From Methylobacterium aquaticum (GTDB taxonomy: Bacteria > Pseudomonadota > Alphaproteobacteria > Rhizobiales > Beijerinckiaceae): a stretch of 64,000 bases of DNA. Within the stretch, counting starts at the first letter, position 1. Every line of letters starts with the position of its first letter. The notes under the pieces are model-generated. The model did no database searches, was not told the origin of the DNA, and worked only from the letters and a program-made list of their open reading frames with translations. A program made the translations under genes and the position numbers. The stretch covers positions 2,183,001-2,247,000 of the forward strand of contig NZ_CP043627.1 of the NCBI RefSeq assembly GCF_016804325.1. Direction: 5' to 3'. Shown here one piece after another: positions 55,286 through 63,259 of the stretch.

Positions 55286-57433
55286 TCACCGGAAGATAGG
55301 GTCCGGTTGTGACATGGGCGACGGCGTGGGCGCAAACAAAGTGGCGGCCCGCGATATTCCGAATGCCCGGCCTGTCGCAGGGGAAGAGGCGAGGCGGTCG
55401 AGGAGGCGCTCGCAGAAGTCCCAGGTCGCGTCGTCCTGCACCAGGTGGTGGGTGAGGAGCCCGACCGCGCCGCCCTCCGCCACCGCCCGGACGGCGCGGG
55501 CGATCACCGCAGCCGGATCGGCGAGCGTGGCCCCGGCGCGCCAGGCGATCGGGTCGATCGCGGCGTGAGCTTGCGCGAGGCCCGGCACCGTGGGCACGGG
55601 ATGGGCCGCCGAGAGGCCGCGATAGCCGAGAGCCGGCAGGGCCTCGGGCAGGGCGGCGGCGATGCGGTTCCAGGGCGGCACCAGCACCGGCAGCAGGCGG
55701 GGGCCGAGGCGGGCCGTCGCGAGCGCCAGGGCTTCCGCGGCCTCGGCCTTCAGCGCTGCCGGCGGGCGATGCGGGCCGAACTCGGCCTTCCTGGCGTCGA
55801 GCGGGGCGTGGTTGGCGTGGGCGAGGCCGTGGACCAGGAGATCGACCCCTGCCTCGTCGGCGACGCGCGCCGCCAGCGACGGCTCGACCCGGGCCGGCAC
55901 CGCCGCGAGCGCCACCGGCCAGCCGGTCCGGGCCGCCAGCGCGAGCAGGCGGTCGAGAGCGGGGGTATGGGACACCGCGTCGTCGTCGCGCCACCAGAGG
56001 GAGGTGATGCGGCCTTCGTCCGCGGCGCGGGCGAGGGCGTCGGTAAGGGGGGTGATGTCGAAAGATGTGTGGAGGTAGAGCGCCTTCCCCTCCCCCTTGT
56101 GGGGAGGGGTCAGGGGTGGGGGTGGTTCCACGCGGAGCGAGGCGGTGCCTTCTGCACCACCCCCACCCCTAGAGCACTTCACGATCGCGTTGCAATCGCG
56201 AAGCTCTCTAGGTCGTTGATTTTGCCGCATTTTCTGCGACGAACCGGTATCCACTTCGTCGGAAAATGCTCTAGCCCCTCCCCGCAAGGGGGAGGGGAAG
56301 TGCTTCGTCTTTCCAGCCAGCATCCCCTCCACGATCGCCACGCTCCGCCGCGCCCCGTCGCGGGCGATGGCGCGGTCCGTGGCAGGCGGCGCCGCCGCCA
56401 GGGCCGCCTCCGCCAGGCTGTCCGCCGTCAGTTCGCATTCCGGCAGCACCCGGGCGAGGCCGTGGGCCGCCAGGGTCTCGGCGCGCAGGCGCTGCTCGGT
56501 CTCGTGGCCGGCCTCGAACGGCACCAGCAGGGCCGGGCAGCCGCTGTGCAGGAGGTCCAGCACCGTGTTGTAGCCGGCCTGGCTGACCGAGAGGGCGGCC
56601 CGCGTCAGGAGAGCACGGAAATCCGGCCGGGCCCGCTCCACGGCGGCGTTCGCGGGCGCGGCCGCCGCGAGCGTCGCGAAGGCCGGCTCGGGCACCGCGC
56701 GGCCGACGAGGATGCGCCAGGACAGGGCCGGGGTGAGACGCGCGGCCGCGACCGCGGTCTCCTGGAGCGGCAGCCCGGCGGCGCTGGAGCCGCCCGAGAC
56801 CACGATGCCGGAGCGGGGACCGCCCGGAGCCGGCGCCGTCTCCGCCTCGTCGACGTAGCCGGTATAGCGCAGCCGCGCGGCCAGGGCGGCCTCGACCGGC
56901 CAGGAGGCGTCCAGCGGCAGGAAGGCCGGATCGCCGTGGACCAGCACGGCATCGTAAGCGTCGAGGCGGGCATGGGTGGCGGCGATCCGCTCCGGGCGGC
57001 TCGGGGTCGCCAGTACGTCGCGGATCGAGGCGAGGAGGAGAGGGCGCGACGCAGCCCCTCGCACCGCCGCGACCAGGGCCTCGAATTCCGGCGCCAGGAC
57101 CCGGCGGCCGAACGGGTAGAGCTCGGTGATCACCGCGTCCGGCGCGGCCTCCGCGAAGGCGGCGAGCAGGGTCTGGCGGCGGGACGCCAGGCGCTCCGGG
57201 GTCGCCGGCGCGCCGTCCGGGTCGAGAAGCGCCGTGAAGGCGGTGCCGGTGATTCTCACGGGCGGCAGCTGGACCAGGCGGATTCCGTCGAGGCGCGGCA
57301 GCGCCACCGGCATGCCGCCGGAGACCAGCGTCACGGCGTGGCCGGCGCCCGCGAAGGCCCGCGCGAGGGACGCCGCCCGGGTGAGATGGCCGGCCCCGAG
57401 GAGATGGGTGACGGCGATCAGGATCCGGCTCAT
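55286..57433 (-). CDS. Glycosyltransferase fused to polysaccharide deacetylase through a repeat
   Basis: A 715-residue open frame with three parts. Residues 1-375 are a MurG/GT-B-type glycosyltransferase (VTHLLGAGHLTRAASLARAF, donor-site region SQAGYNTVLDLLHSGCPALL). Residues about 378-449 are encoded by a family C palindromic repeat with a family D repeat nested in it and look like low-complexity filler (FPSPLRGGARAFSDEVDTGS, VEPPPPLTPPHKGEGKA). Residues 450-700 resemble a polysaccharide deacetylase domain (SLWWRDDDAVSHTPALDRLL, the DDD metal-ligand site, then LLVHGLAHANH). Related genes are usually separate, so the fusion was probably made by the insertion. It overlaps the upstream GT4 gene by 4 bp. 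Likely part of an exopolysaccharide pathway. Confidence 0.82.
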   Translation of the reverse strand: MSRILIAVTHLLGAGHLTRAASLARAFAGAGHAVTLVSGGMPVALPRLDGIRLVQLPPVRITGTAFTALLDPDGAPATPERLASRRQTLLAAFAEAAPDAVITELYPFGRRVLAPEFEALVAAVRGAASRPLLLASIRDVLATPSRPERIAATHARLDAYDAVLVHGDPAFLPLDASWPVEAALAARLRYTGYVDEAETAPAPGGPRSGIVVSGGSSAAGLPLQETAVAAARLTPALSWRILVGRAVPEPAFATLAAAAPANAAVERARPDFRALLTRAALSVSQAGYNTVLDLLHSGCPALLVPFEAGHETEQRLRAETLAAHGLARVLPECELTADSLAEAALAAAPPATDRAIARDGARRSVAIVEGMLAGKTKHFPSPLRGGARAFSDEVDTGSSQKMRQNQRPRELRDCNAIVKCSRGGGGAEGTASLRVEPPPPLTPPHKGEGKALYLHTSFDITPLTDALARAADEGRITSLWWRDDDAVSHTPALDRLLALAARTGWPVALAAVPARVEPSLAARVADEAGVDLLVHGLAHANHAPLDARKAEFGPHRPPAALKAEAAEALALATARLGPRLLPVLVPPWNRIAAALPEALPALGYRGLSAAHPVPTVPGLAQAHAAIDPIAWRAGATLADPAAVIARAVRAVAEGGAVGLLTHHLVQDDATWDFCERLLDRLASSPATGRAFGISRAATLFAPTPSPMSQPDPIFR
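56087..56298. repeat. Palindromic repeat, family C, copy 4, inside a coding frame
   Basis: Arms cccctcccccttgtgggg and cccctccccgcaaggg-type inverted match, inner pair ggggtgggggtggt / accacccccacccc. It is read through in frame by the glycosyltransferase-deacetylase gene (residues about 378-449). A family D element (56170-56274) is nested between its inner arm and right end. Confidence 0.8.
56170..56274. repeat. Palindromic repeat, family D, copy 2, nested in a family C element
   Basis: Reverse-oriented copy of the element after ppx: in that orientation it begins agagcattttccgacgaagt and ends with the paired attgc / gcgatcgtgaagtgctct hairpin region. It is flanked directly by the C-family sequence, so it inserted into a pre-existing C element. 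The flanking coding frame remains open through both. Confidence 0.82.
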
Positions 57434-58785
57434 GCGGGCTCCCGCAGCAGGGGCCCGAGCGCCGCGTGCAGGCGGGCGGCGGCGGTCGTCAGGCCGCGCT
57501 CCTCGCGGGCGAAGGCGAGGGCGGCTCGGCCCATCGCCGCGAGCGTGTCGGGCGCCCCGGCGAGGTCGCGGATCGCGGCGGCGAGCGCCGGGGCGTCGCC
57601 CGGCGGCGTCACCCGGCCGGTCGCGCCGTCCCGCACCACGTCCGGCACCCCGCCATAGCCGCCGGCCACCACCGGGCAGCCATGGGCCTGGGCCTCCAGC
57701 AGCGCCATGCCGTAGGCCTCGTTCACGGCCGGCCAGACCAAGAGGTCGGCGGCGGCGTAGAGAGTCGAGAGGGCGGCGGGCTCCACGGCCCCGTGGCGGC
57801 GCACCCGGTCGCCGAAGGGCGCCAGCAGGGAGGCGACCTCAGCCGCCGCCGGGCCGTCGCCGGCCACGTCGAGGGTCCAGGGATGGTCGCCGATCTGCGC
57901 CAGCGCCTCCACCAGCAGGCGGTAGGAGGCGAGCTTGTCGCCGTCGCGCATCATCGCGACCGTGAGGAGGCGCAGGGGTTCGGGCGAGTTCCCGGCGGGC
58001 AGGGCGATGCGGGCGGAGGACGAGGCGCGGGTTCCCCCCTCTCCCGAGTGGGAGACGGGTCGGGGGTGAGGGTGGCTCGGCTTCAGGATTGAACTCCGAG
58101 CGCCGAGCAACGCAGCGGAACGGACTGAGTTTAATTCTGAAGCCGATCCACCCTCGCGCGATCTTCGATCGCCCCTACCCTTCTCCCACTCGGGAGAGGG
58201 GATCCCACGCTGAATTTTCGAAGGCGTGTCTCTCGAACTCGAATCCCCTTGTGTGCCGCCGGACAGCACCCAATCATCCGGATCGAGAAACGGCGGAAGT
58301 TCGGACAGAACTTGCCGGCTCGGCCGCGCCGCCTCCAGCGCCGCCCGGTCGCGGTAGTTCATGACGAGGATCAGGTCGGCGGCGTCGAGGGCCGCCTCGG
58401 CGCCGGCATGGCCGAGGGCGTGCGGGCCGGTGGCGCGCCGGGGCGCCCGCGAGCCCTCCGCCACCACGTAGGGAATGCCGAGTGCCCGCGACACCGCCGG
58501 GCCGATCCAGTCCGGCGCCTTGTAGTAGACGTGATAGGTGAACCACAGAGCGGGCGGGTCGGCCCGGTAGGCCGCGACCAGGCGCTCGGCCTCCGCCAGG
58601 GATTCCATCTTCAAGCCCGGATGCCGGGATCCGTCGGGATCGCGGGTGCGCAAGCGGCTGGCGAGTTCCGGCGCGAATCCGGCCGCTGCCAGCGCCCGCA
58701 GGAGCAGCCGCGCCATCGTGCGCTCGCCGGACGGCACCGGGTGATCGGGGGCCTTCAGCGGCGCGTAGAAGGCGACCCGGCTCAT
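57430..58785 (-). CDS. GT4-type glycosyltransferase with an inserted repeat-encoded segment
   Basis: A 451-residue glycosyltransferase of the GT-B fold. The N-terminal domain is MSRVAFYAPLKAPDHPVPSG, then LILVMNYRDRAALEAARPSR. The C-terminal nucleotide-sugar domain has RLLTVAMMRDGDKLASYRLL and the GT4 signature PAVNEAYGMALLEAQAHGCP with the EX7E glutamates. Residues about 195-250, in the linker between the domains, are encoded by a palindromic repeat and read GIPSPEWEKGRGDRRSREGG and on; they have no counterpart in the family as I know it. Since they lie in the interdomain linker, activity may be kept. Overlaps both neighbours by 4 bp. Substrate unknown. Confidence 0.86.
   Translation of the reverse strand: MSRVAFYAPLKAPDHPVPSGERTMARLLLRALAAAGFAPELASRLRTRDPDGSRHPGLKMESLAEAERLVAAYRADPPALWFTYHVYYKAPDWIGPAVSRALGIPYVVAEGSRAPRRATGPHALGHAGAEAALDAADLILVMNYRDRAALEAARPSRQVLSELPPFLDPDDWVLSGGTQGDSSSRDTPSKIQRGIPSPEWEKGRGDRRSREGGSASELNSVRSAALLGARSSILKPSHPHPRPVSHSGEGGTRASSSARIALPAGNSPEPLRLLTVAMMRDGDKLASYRLLVEALAQIGDHPWTLDVAGDGPAAAEVASLLAPFGDRVRRHGAVEPAALSTLYAAADLLVWPAVNEAYGMALLEAQAHGCPVVAGGYGGVPDVVRDGATGRVTPPGDAPALAAAIRDLAGAPDTLAAMGRAALAFAREERGLTTAAARLHAALGPLLREPA
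58034..58201. repeat. Palindromic repeat, family C, copy 2, inside a glycosyltransferase gene
   Basis: About 168 bp with arms cccctctcccgagtgggaga and the inverted tctcccactcgggagagggg, inner gggggtgagggtgg / ccaccctcgcgcg region, and a taattctgaa-type centre shared with the copy at 4437. All codons are open in the gene frame, so the insertion preserved reading frame. Confidence 0.8.
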
Positions 58786-60026
58786 CGCCCGGCGGCATCC
58801 GTCAACAGCCGCGCCACCGTCTCGAACCCGGCCTCGGCGCCGAATTCCGTCCGCAGGCGGGCGAGCGCCGCCGCGGCGAGGCGCGCCCGCTCGGCGGGAT
58901 CGCGGGCGAGCAGGTTGATGGCGTTCGAGAGCGCCCCCCAGTCGCCCGGCGGCACCAGCCGTCCCTCGATGCCGTCGCGCAGGAATTCCGGGATGCCGGC
59001 GAAGTCGGTGGCGACCACCGCGAGCCCCTGCGAGGCCGCCTCCATGATGACGTTGGGCAGCCCGTCGCGGTCGCCGGAGGGGGCGCGCTTGGCCGGCAGC
59101 ACGAACAGGTCGGCCTCGCGCAGGAGCGCCACCACCTCGGGCTGCGGCTTGGAGCCCAAAAAGATCACCTTCTGCGACAGGCCGAGCGCCGCCGCCTTCT
59201 CGCGTAAAGCCGCCAGCGCCTCGCCGCTGCCAATATGGGCGAGGCGCCAATGCAGGTCGGGAGGCAGGGCGGCCAGCGCGTCGAGAAGGTCGTCGAACCC
59301 CTTCTTCGCCACCGCCCGGCCGACGGTGACGAGGCGCAGGGGATCGGCCGGGTCCGACCCGTCCCTGCCCGGGCGGCTCTCCGGCGGCGCGGGAAACCGC
59401 GACAGGTCGAGGCCGTGATAGACGAGGGACACCCGGCCCGGATCGGCCGCGACCTCGCGCAGGCGCGCCGCGCCCGCCGCCGTGCAGGTGACCGCGAAGG
59501 CGAGCCGCGCATCGTCGAGCTTCTCTGCCAGCTCCCAGTCCGGCGTGGTCCAGATGTCCTTGGCGTGGGCCGACGCGCTCCAGCTCCGCCCGCTCAAGAG
59601 CGCGGCGTAGCGCGCGACGGAGGCCGGGGTGTGCAGGTAATGGACGTGGATGTGGCCGATCTCCGCCGGCAGCTCGCGGGCGAGCACCAGGGCCTGGCCG
59701 AGGCGCCGGCCGCGATTGGGCGTGCAATCGCGGGCGAGGTCGCGCCGGACGACCTTCAGGAGCGGCCACAGGCCCGGCCGGCGCAGGGCCGCGAGCGCCC
59801 CGCGCAAGACCCGCCACGGCGCCTGGTGGAGGTATTCGGGCAGGTAGGCGATCGACGCGCGGATCTGCCGGTGCATCGGATGCACGGCGCCGTCATGCGG
59901 CTGGCGCAGCGACCAGATCGCGAGGTCGAGCCCCCGTGCCTCGAGGCCGAGGAGTTCCTGCGCGATGAAGGTCTCGGACAGGCGCGGATAGCCCTTGACC
60001 AGGACGGCGATGCGGAGCGGGGGCAT
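58782..60026 (-). CDS. GT4 family glycosyltransferase
   Basis: A 414-residue glycosyltransferase of GT-B fold, close to the RfaB/colanic-acid type. Seen: an N-terminal VLVKGYPRLSETFIAQELLG glycine-rich start, HVHYLHTPASVARYAALLSG, HAKDIWTTPDW, and the donor-binding C-terminal half with LVTVGRAVAKKGFDDLLDAL, IFLGSKPQPEVVALLREADL and EX7E region GLPNVIMEAASQGLAVVATD. No transmembrane segment. It overlaps the next gene by 4 bp and follows the COG4671-like gene by 13 bp. Sugar specificity unknown; the context indicates an exopolysaccharide or glycoconjugate. Confidence 0.93.
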   Translation of the reverse strand: MPPLRIAVLVKGYPRLSETFIAQELLGLEARGLDLAIWSLRQPHDGAVHPMHRQIRASIAYLPEYLHQAPWRVLRGALAALRRPGLWPLLKVVRRDLARDCTPNRGRRLGQALVLARELPAEIGHIHVHYLHTPASVARYAALLSGRSWSASAHAKDIWTTPDWELAEKLDDARLAFAVTCTAAGAARLREVAADPGRVSLVYHGLDLSRFPAPPESRPGRDGSDPADPLRLVTVGRAVAKKGFDDLLDALAALPPDLHWRLAHIGSGEALAALREKAAALGLSQKVIFLGSKPQPEVVALLREADLFVLPAKRAPSGDRDGLPNVIMEAASQGLAVVATDFAGIPEFLRDGIEGRLVPPGDWGALSNAINLLARDPAERARLAAAALARLRTEFGAEAGFETVARLLTDAAGR

Positions 60027-60039
60027 GAACGGACGTCGC

Positions 60040-61239
60040 TTACTCGGCGGCCAGGCAAGGGGCGTCGGCGGCAGCGGCGAGGCGGCGGATCGCCGGCAGG
60101 CCGTCGAGGAGGCCGGGGATCGGCCGGGCCGACGGGGTCGGCCGGTGGGGCAGGGCGTCGAGGGCCGCGGCCATGCGGGTGGTGTCCTCGTCCTCGCCGG
60201 GCTCGATCACGCCGACGAGGCCGAGCCGGGCGGCGGCCCGCGCCCGGATCAGCTGCTCGCGCCGGGGCCGCACCCGCGGCAGGATCAGGGCCGGGCGGTC
60301 GAAGGACAGGATCTCGCAGAAGGTGTTGTAGCCGCCCATCGCCACCACGCCGGCGGCGCGGCGCATCAGCCGCTCCAGCCGCGCGTCGAAATCGAGGGAG
60401 GCGAGCCGCGGATGGGCGGCGATGCGGGCGCCCAAGGCGGCCTGGGCGGCGGCCGGGAAGAACGGACCGAACACGACCAGCGCCCGGTGGGCGATGGGAT
60501 GCGCCTCGTAGGCCCGCACCACCGCCTCGACCAGCTCGACCCCGTCGCCGCCGCCGCCCGGCGTCACGAGGAGGAACGGCTCCTCCGCCGCCTCGTCGGG
60601 CAGGTCCGCCTCGGGCGCCTCGCGGCGGAGATAGCCGGTATAGGTCAGCCGCTCCGCGACGCCTCCCGGCAGCGCCAGCCCGTCGAGGGGGGCGTAGATC
60701 TCCCGCAGGCCGTAGACCCAGAGCGAATCGTAGAGCGGCAGCACCGAGAGCGCGCCCTTGCGCTCCCATTCGGGCGCCAGAAGCTCGGGATCGTCGAGGA
60801 CGTCGCGCAGGCCCAGCACCAGCCGGCAGCCCCGCGCCTTGAGGCGGTGGAGCGCCGGCAGCACCTCACCGTGGAAGCCCGCCGGCTCCTTGTCGACGAG
60901 GAAGAGATCGGGATCGAAGCGCTCGGCGACGTGGCGGATCAGGGCGGCGCGGGCCGCCACCACCTCGCCGAGGCCATGTCCCGGGCCGAGGCTCTGGTAT
61001 TCGCCGCTGGCGAGCTTGGTCACTCCCGGCAGGCGCCGGCAGCTCACCCCGGGAGCGAAGCGGAAGGCGTGGCTCACCGGCGAGCCCGACAGGATCACCA
61101 CCCGCCGCTCCGGCGCCCCGGCCACGAGCGCATGGGCGATCGCCCGCGCGCGGCGCAGATGGCCGAGCCCGAACGTGTCGTGCGAGTAGATCAGAACCCG
61201 CTGCGGGGCACCGCCGGGTAAAGGGGAAACGAAGCTCAT
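60040..61239 (-). CDS. Predicted MurG-like glycosyltransferase (COG4671 type)
   Basis: A 399-residue GT-B-type glycosyltransferase related to MurG, in the group usually labelled predicted glycosyltransferase COG4671. It opens with RVLIYSHDTFGLGHLRRARA, contains LPGVTKLASGEYQSLGPGHG and LLVTPGGGGDGVELVEAVVR, and the donor-site segment AGVVAMGGYNTFCEILSFDR. It is the first gene of the long minus-strand block, so its upstream region (61240-61517, shared with the divergent ring-opening amidohydrolase) should hold the promoter. Substrate unknown. Confidence 0.9.
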   Translation of the reverse strand: MSFVSPLPGGAPQRVLIYSHDTFGLGHLRRARAIAHALVAGAPERRVVILSGSPVSHAFRFAPGVSCRRLPGVTKLASGEYQSLGPGHGLGEVVAARAALIRHVAERFDPDLFLVDKEPAGFHGEVLPALHRLKARGCRLVLGLRDVLDDPELLAPEWERKGALSVLPLYDSLWVYGLREIYAPLDGLALPGGVAERLTYTGYLRREAPEADLPDEAAEEPFLLVTPGGGGDGVELVEAVVRAYEAHPIAHRALVVFGPFFPAAAQAALGARIAAHPRLASLDFDARLERLMRRAAGVVAMGGYNTFCEILSFDRPALILPRVRPRREQLIRARAAARLGLVGVIEPGEDEDTTRMAAALDALPHRPTPSARPIPGLLDGLPAIRRLAAAADAPCLAAE

Positions 61240-61517
61240 CCGGCGGGGACTTCGGCCCGGGGCGTCAGGGAGGCCCGTGCGGACACGGCGGGCCGGGTGC
61301 GGCTCAACGGTATCGGCATCGGGTTTTCGGACCTCCCGGGCGCGGGAGGCCAGACTAGCGCATCCGCCCCCGGCGCGGCTACCCGGGTGGCGCAGTTATG
61401 GCCAGGCTTGTGGCGGCGCAGCCTCGTCGGGCGGTTGGCGGCGCACTTGCAAGGGCGGGCGCCGCCCGTCCGGCTTCCCGGCCGGCCCATTCGACCGCCG
61501 CACACCGAGAGTCCCCG

Positions 61518-62636
61518 ATGCCCGAATGCCTCGTCTTCCGCGTGCCGACCCGCCACCCCGCCGACGTGTCGGGGCTCGAGGCCCTGATCGACACCGGCAC
61601 CGTGGCGCCCGACGAGATCGTGGCGGTGTTCGGCAAGACCGAGGGCAATGGTTGCGTCAACGATTTCACCCGGCCGCTCGCCGTGATGGCGCTGGAAGCG
61701 GCGCTCGCCGCCCGCCTCGGCGTGTCGCCGGCGACGATCGGCGCCCGGGTCGCGCTCGTGATGTCCGGTGGCACCGAGGGCGGGCTCTCGCCCCACCTCC
61801 TGATCGTCGCCCGGCGCGAGGGGCCGAGCGTGGAGGGCGAGACGCCGGAGGGCAAGGCGCTCGCGGTCGGCACCGCCTTCACGGACGACTTCTTGCCCGA
61901 ACAGATCGGCCGCATGGCGCAGGTCCGCGCCACCGCCGCCGCCGTGCGCCGCGCCATGGCGAACGCGGGCCTCACCGAGGTGGAGGACGTGCATTTCGTG
62001 CAGGTGAAATGCCCGCTCCTCACCAGCGCCCGCATCCAGGAGGCGGCGTCCCGGGGCGAGTCCGTGGCCACCCACGACACCTACGCCTCGATGGGCCTGT
62101 CCCGCGGCGCTTCGGCGCTCGGGATCGGGCTGGCGCTCGGCGAGATCCCGGAATCGGCCCTCGACGATTCCGTGATCGGCACCCGCACCGATCTCTATTC
62201 CGGCCGCGCCAGCGCCTCGGCGGGAATCGAATTGATGCGCAACGAGGTCATCGTGCTCGGCAACGCGCCGGGCTGGAGCGGCCGCTTGCGCATCGCCCAC
62301 CGGGTCATGCGCGACGGGATCGATTTTCCGGCGATCCAGGGTGCGCTCGCCGATCTCGGGCTGCCGACGGGCGGCCAGCTCCCGCCCGAGGCCGCCGAGC
62401 GCGTGGTCGCCCTCCTCGCGAAGGCCGAGCCGACCGGCAACGGCCTGATCCGCGGGCAGCGCCACATCATGAACGACGACAGCGACATCAACGCCACTCG
62501 CCATGCGCGGGCGCTGGTCGGAGGCGTCGCGGCCGCGGCGATCGGGCGGACGGATTTGTTCGTGTCGGGTGGGGCGGAGCACCAGGGGCCGGATGGGGGC
62601 GGGCCGGTGGCGGTGATCGGGCGGGTCGGGGCGTAA
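61518..62636 (+). CDS. Ring-opening amidohydrolase, cyanuric acid hydrolase/barbiturase family
   Basis: A 372-residue enzyme of the AtzD/TrzD/barbiturase family, which hydrolyses cyclic amides such as cyanuric acid or barbituric acid by Ser-Lys dyads. Family hallmarks seen: VFGKTEGNGCVNDFTRPLAV, MSGGTEGGLSPHLLIVARRE with the Ser-Gly-Gly at residues 83-85, VQVKCPLLTSARI and MNDDSDINATRHARALVGGV near the end. Length matches cyanuric acid hydrolases (about 360-370). Substrate is undecided between cyanuric acid, barbiturate and an unknown natural imide; no triazine or pyrimidine degradation genes are nearby. It starts 278 bp from the divergent glycosyltransferase gene. Confidence 0.9.
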   Translation: MPECLVFRVPTRHPADVSGLEALIDTGTVAPDEIVAVFGKTEGNGCVNDFTRPLAVMALEAALAARLGVSPATIGARVALVMSGGTEGGLSPHLLIVARREGPSVEGETPEGKALAVGTAFTDDFLPEQIGRMAQVRATAAAVRRAMANAGLTEVEDVHFVQVKCPLLTSARIQEAASRGESVATHDTYASMGLSRGASALGIGLALGEIPESALDDSVIGTRTDLYSGRASASAGIELMRNEVIVLGNAPGWSGRLRIAHRVMRDGIDFPAIQGALADLGLPTGGQLPPEAAERVVALLAKAEPTGNGLIRGQRHIMNDDSDINATRHARALVGGVAAAAIGRTDLFVSGGAEHQGPDGGGPVAVIGRVGA

Positions 62637-62705
62637 CGCACCGGATCGGTCGGCTTGGGAGCCTGTGGCCTGCCGACTGCTTCTTGCAGTCGCCCCCACC
62701 CACGG

Positions 62706-62824
62706 CCTCATCCTGAGGTGCGACTGAAAGGAGCCTCGAAGGAGGGCTCCAGAAACCTCGGCGATCTCTGGAGCCCTCCTTCGAGGTCAGCCGATTTCTA
62801 ATCGGCTAACACCTCAGGATGAGG
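62706..62824. repeat. Palindromic repeat, family B, copy 3
   Basis: 119 bp with outer arms cctcatcctgaggtgcgact and inverted acctcaggatgagg, and the inner gaaggagggctccag / ctggagccctccttc pair. It is in the reverse orientation relative to copy 1. It sits between the ring-opening amidohydrolase gene and the convergent cytochrome gene, where it may serve as a bidirectional transcription end. Confidence 0.87.
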
Positions 62825-62887
62825 TCGCAGGTGGGACGGAGTAATTGATTTTGAAACTGCCTGGTGAACGACCTCACACGGCACAAA

Positions 62888-63205
62888 TCACCCCGGCGGG
62901 ATCACATCGATCTGGATCCCACTGTAATACGCCGCGAGATTCGCGATATCGGCATCCGACAGATCCTGCGCCGCCACCGACATCACCTCGTTCTTGCGCG
63001 TCCCGTTGCGGAACTCGGTCAGCGCCTTGACGAGATACGGCTCGACCTGGCCGGCGAGGTTCGGCGCGTCGGGCAATTTCGAGAGGCCGTCGAGGCCGTG
63101 GCAGGCCTGGCAGCCCACCGCCTTGGCCCGGCCGGCCTTGGCGTCCCCGGCGGCGGCCGGCACGGTCGCGCCGAGAAGGATCAGGAGGGCGAGGGTGCGG
63201 GTCAT
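62888..63205 (-). CDS. Small c-type cytochrome
   Basis: A 105-residue periplasmic cytochrome c. Signal peptide MTRTLALLILLGATVPAAAG, then the heme-binding CQACH at residues 32-36 and a distal Met candidate in KNEVMSVAAQ, with the LSDADIANLAAYYSG helix that packs on the heme. Start ATG 63205 has AGGAG 6 bp upstream. It directly follows the PQQ-type dehydrogenase gene by about 54 bp, so it is probably the electron acceptor for that enzyme. Family resembles cytochrome c553/c4-like single-domain forms. Confidence 0.92.
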   Translation of the reverse strand: MTRTLALLILLGATVPAAAGDAKAGRAKAVGCQACHGLDGLSKLPDAPNLAGQVEPYLVKALTEFRNGTRKNEVMSVAAQDLSDADIANLAAYYSGIQIDVIPPG

Positions 63206-63259
63206 GAGCATCTCCTGGAGGGGAGCGGGGCGGCAGCGCCGCCCCAACTCCGAAAAAAC

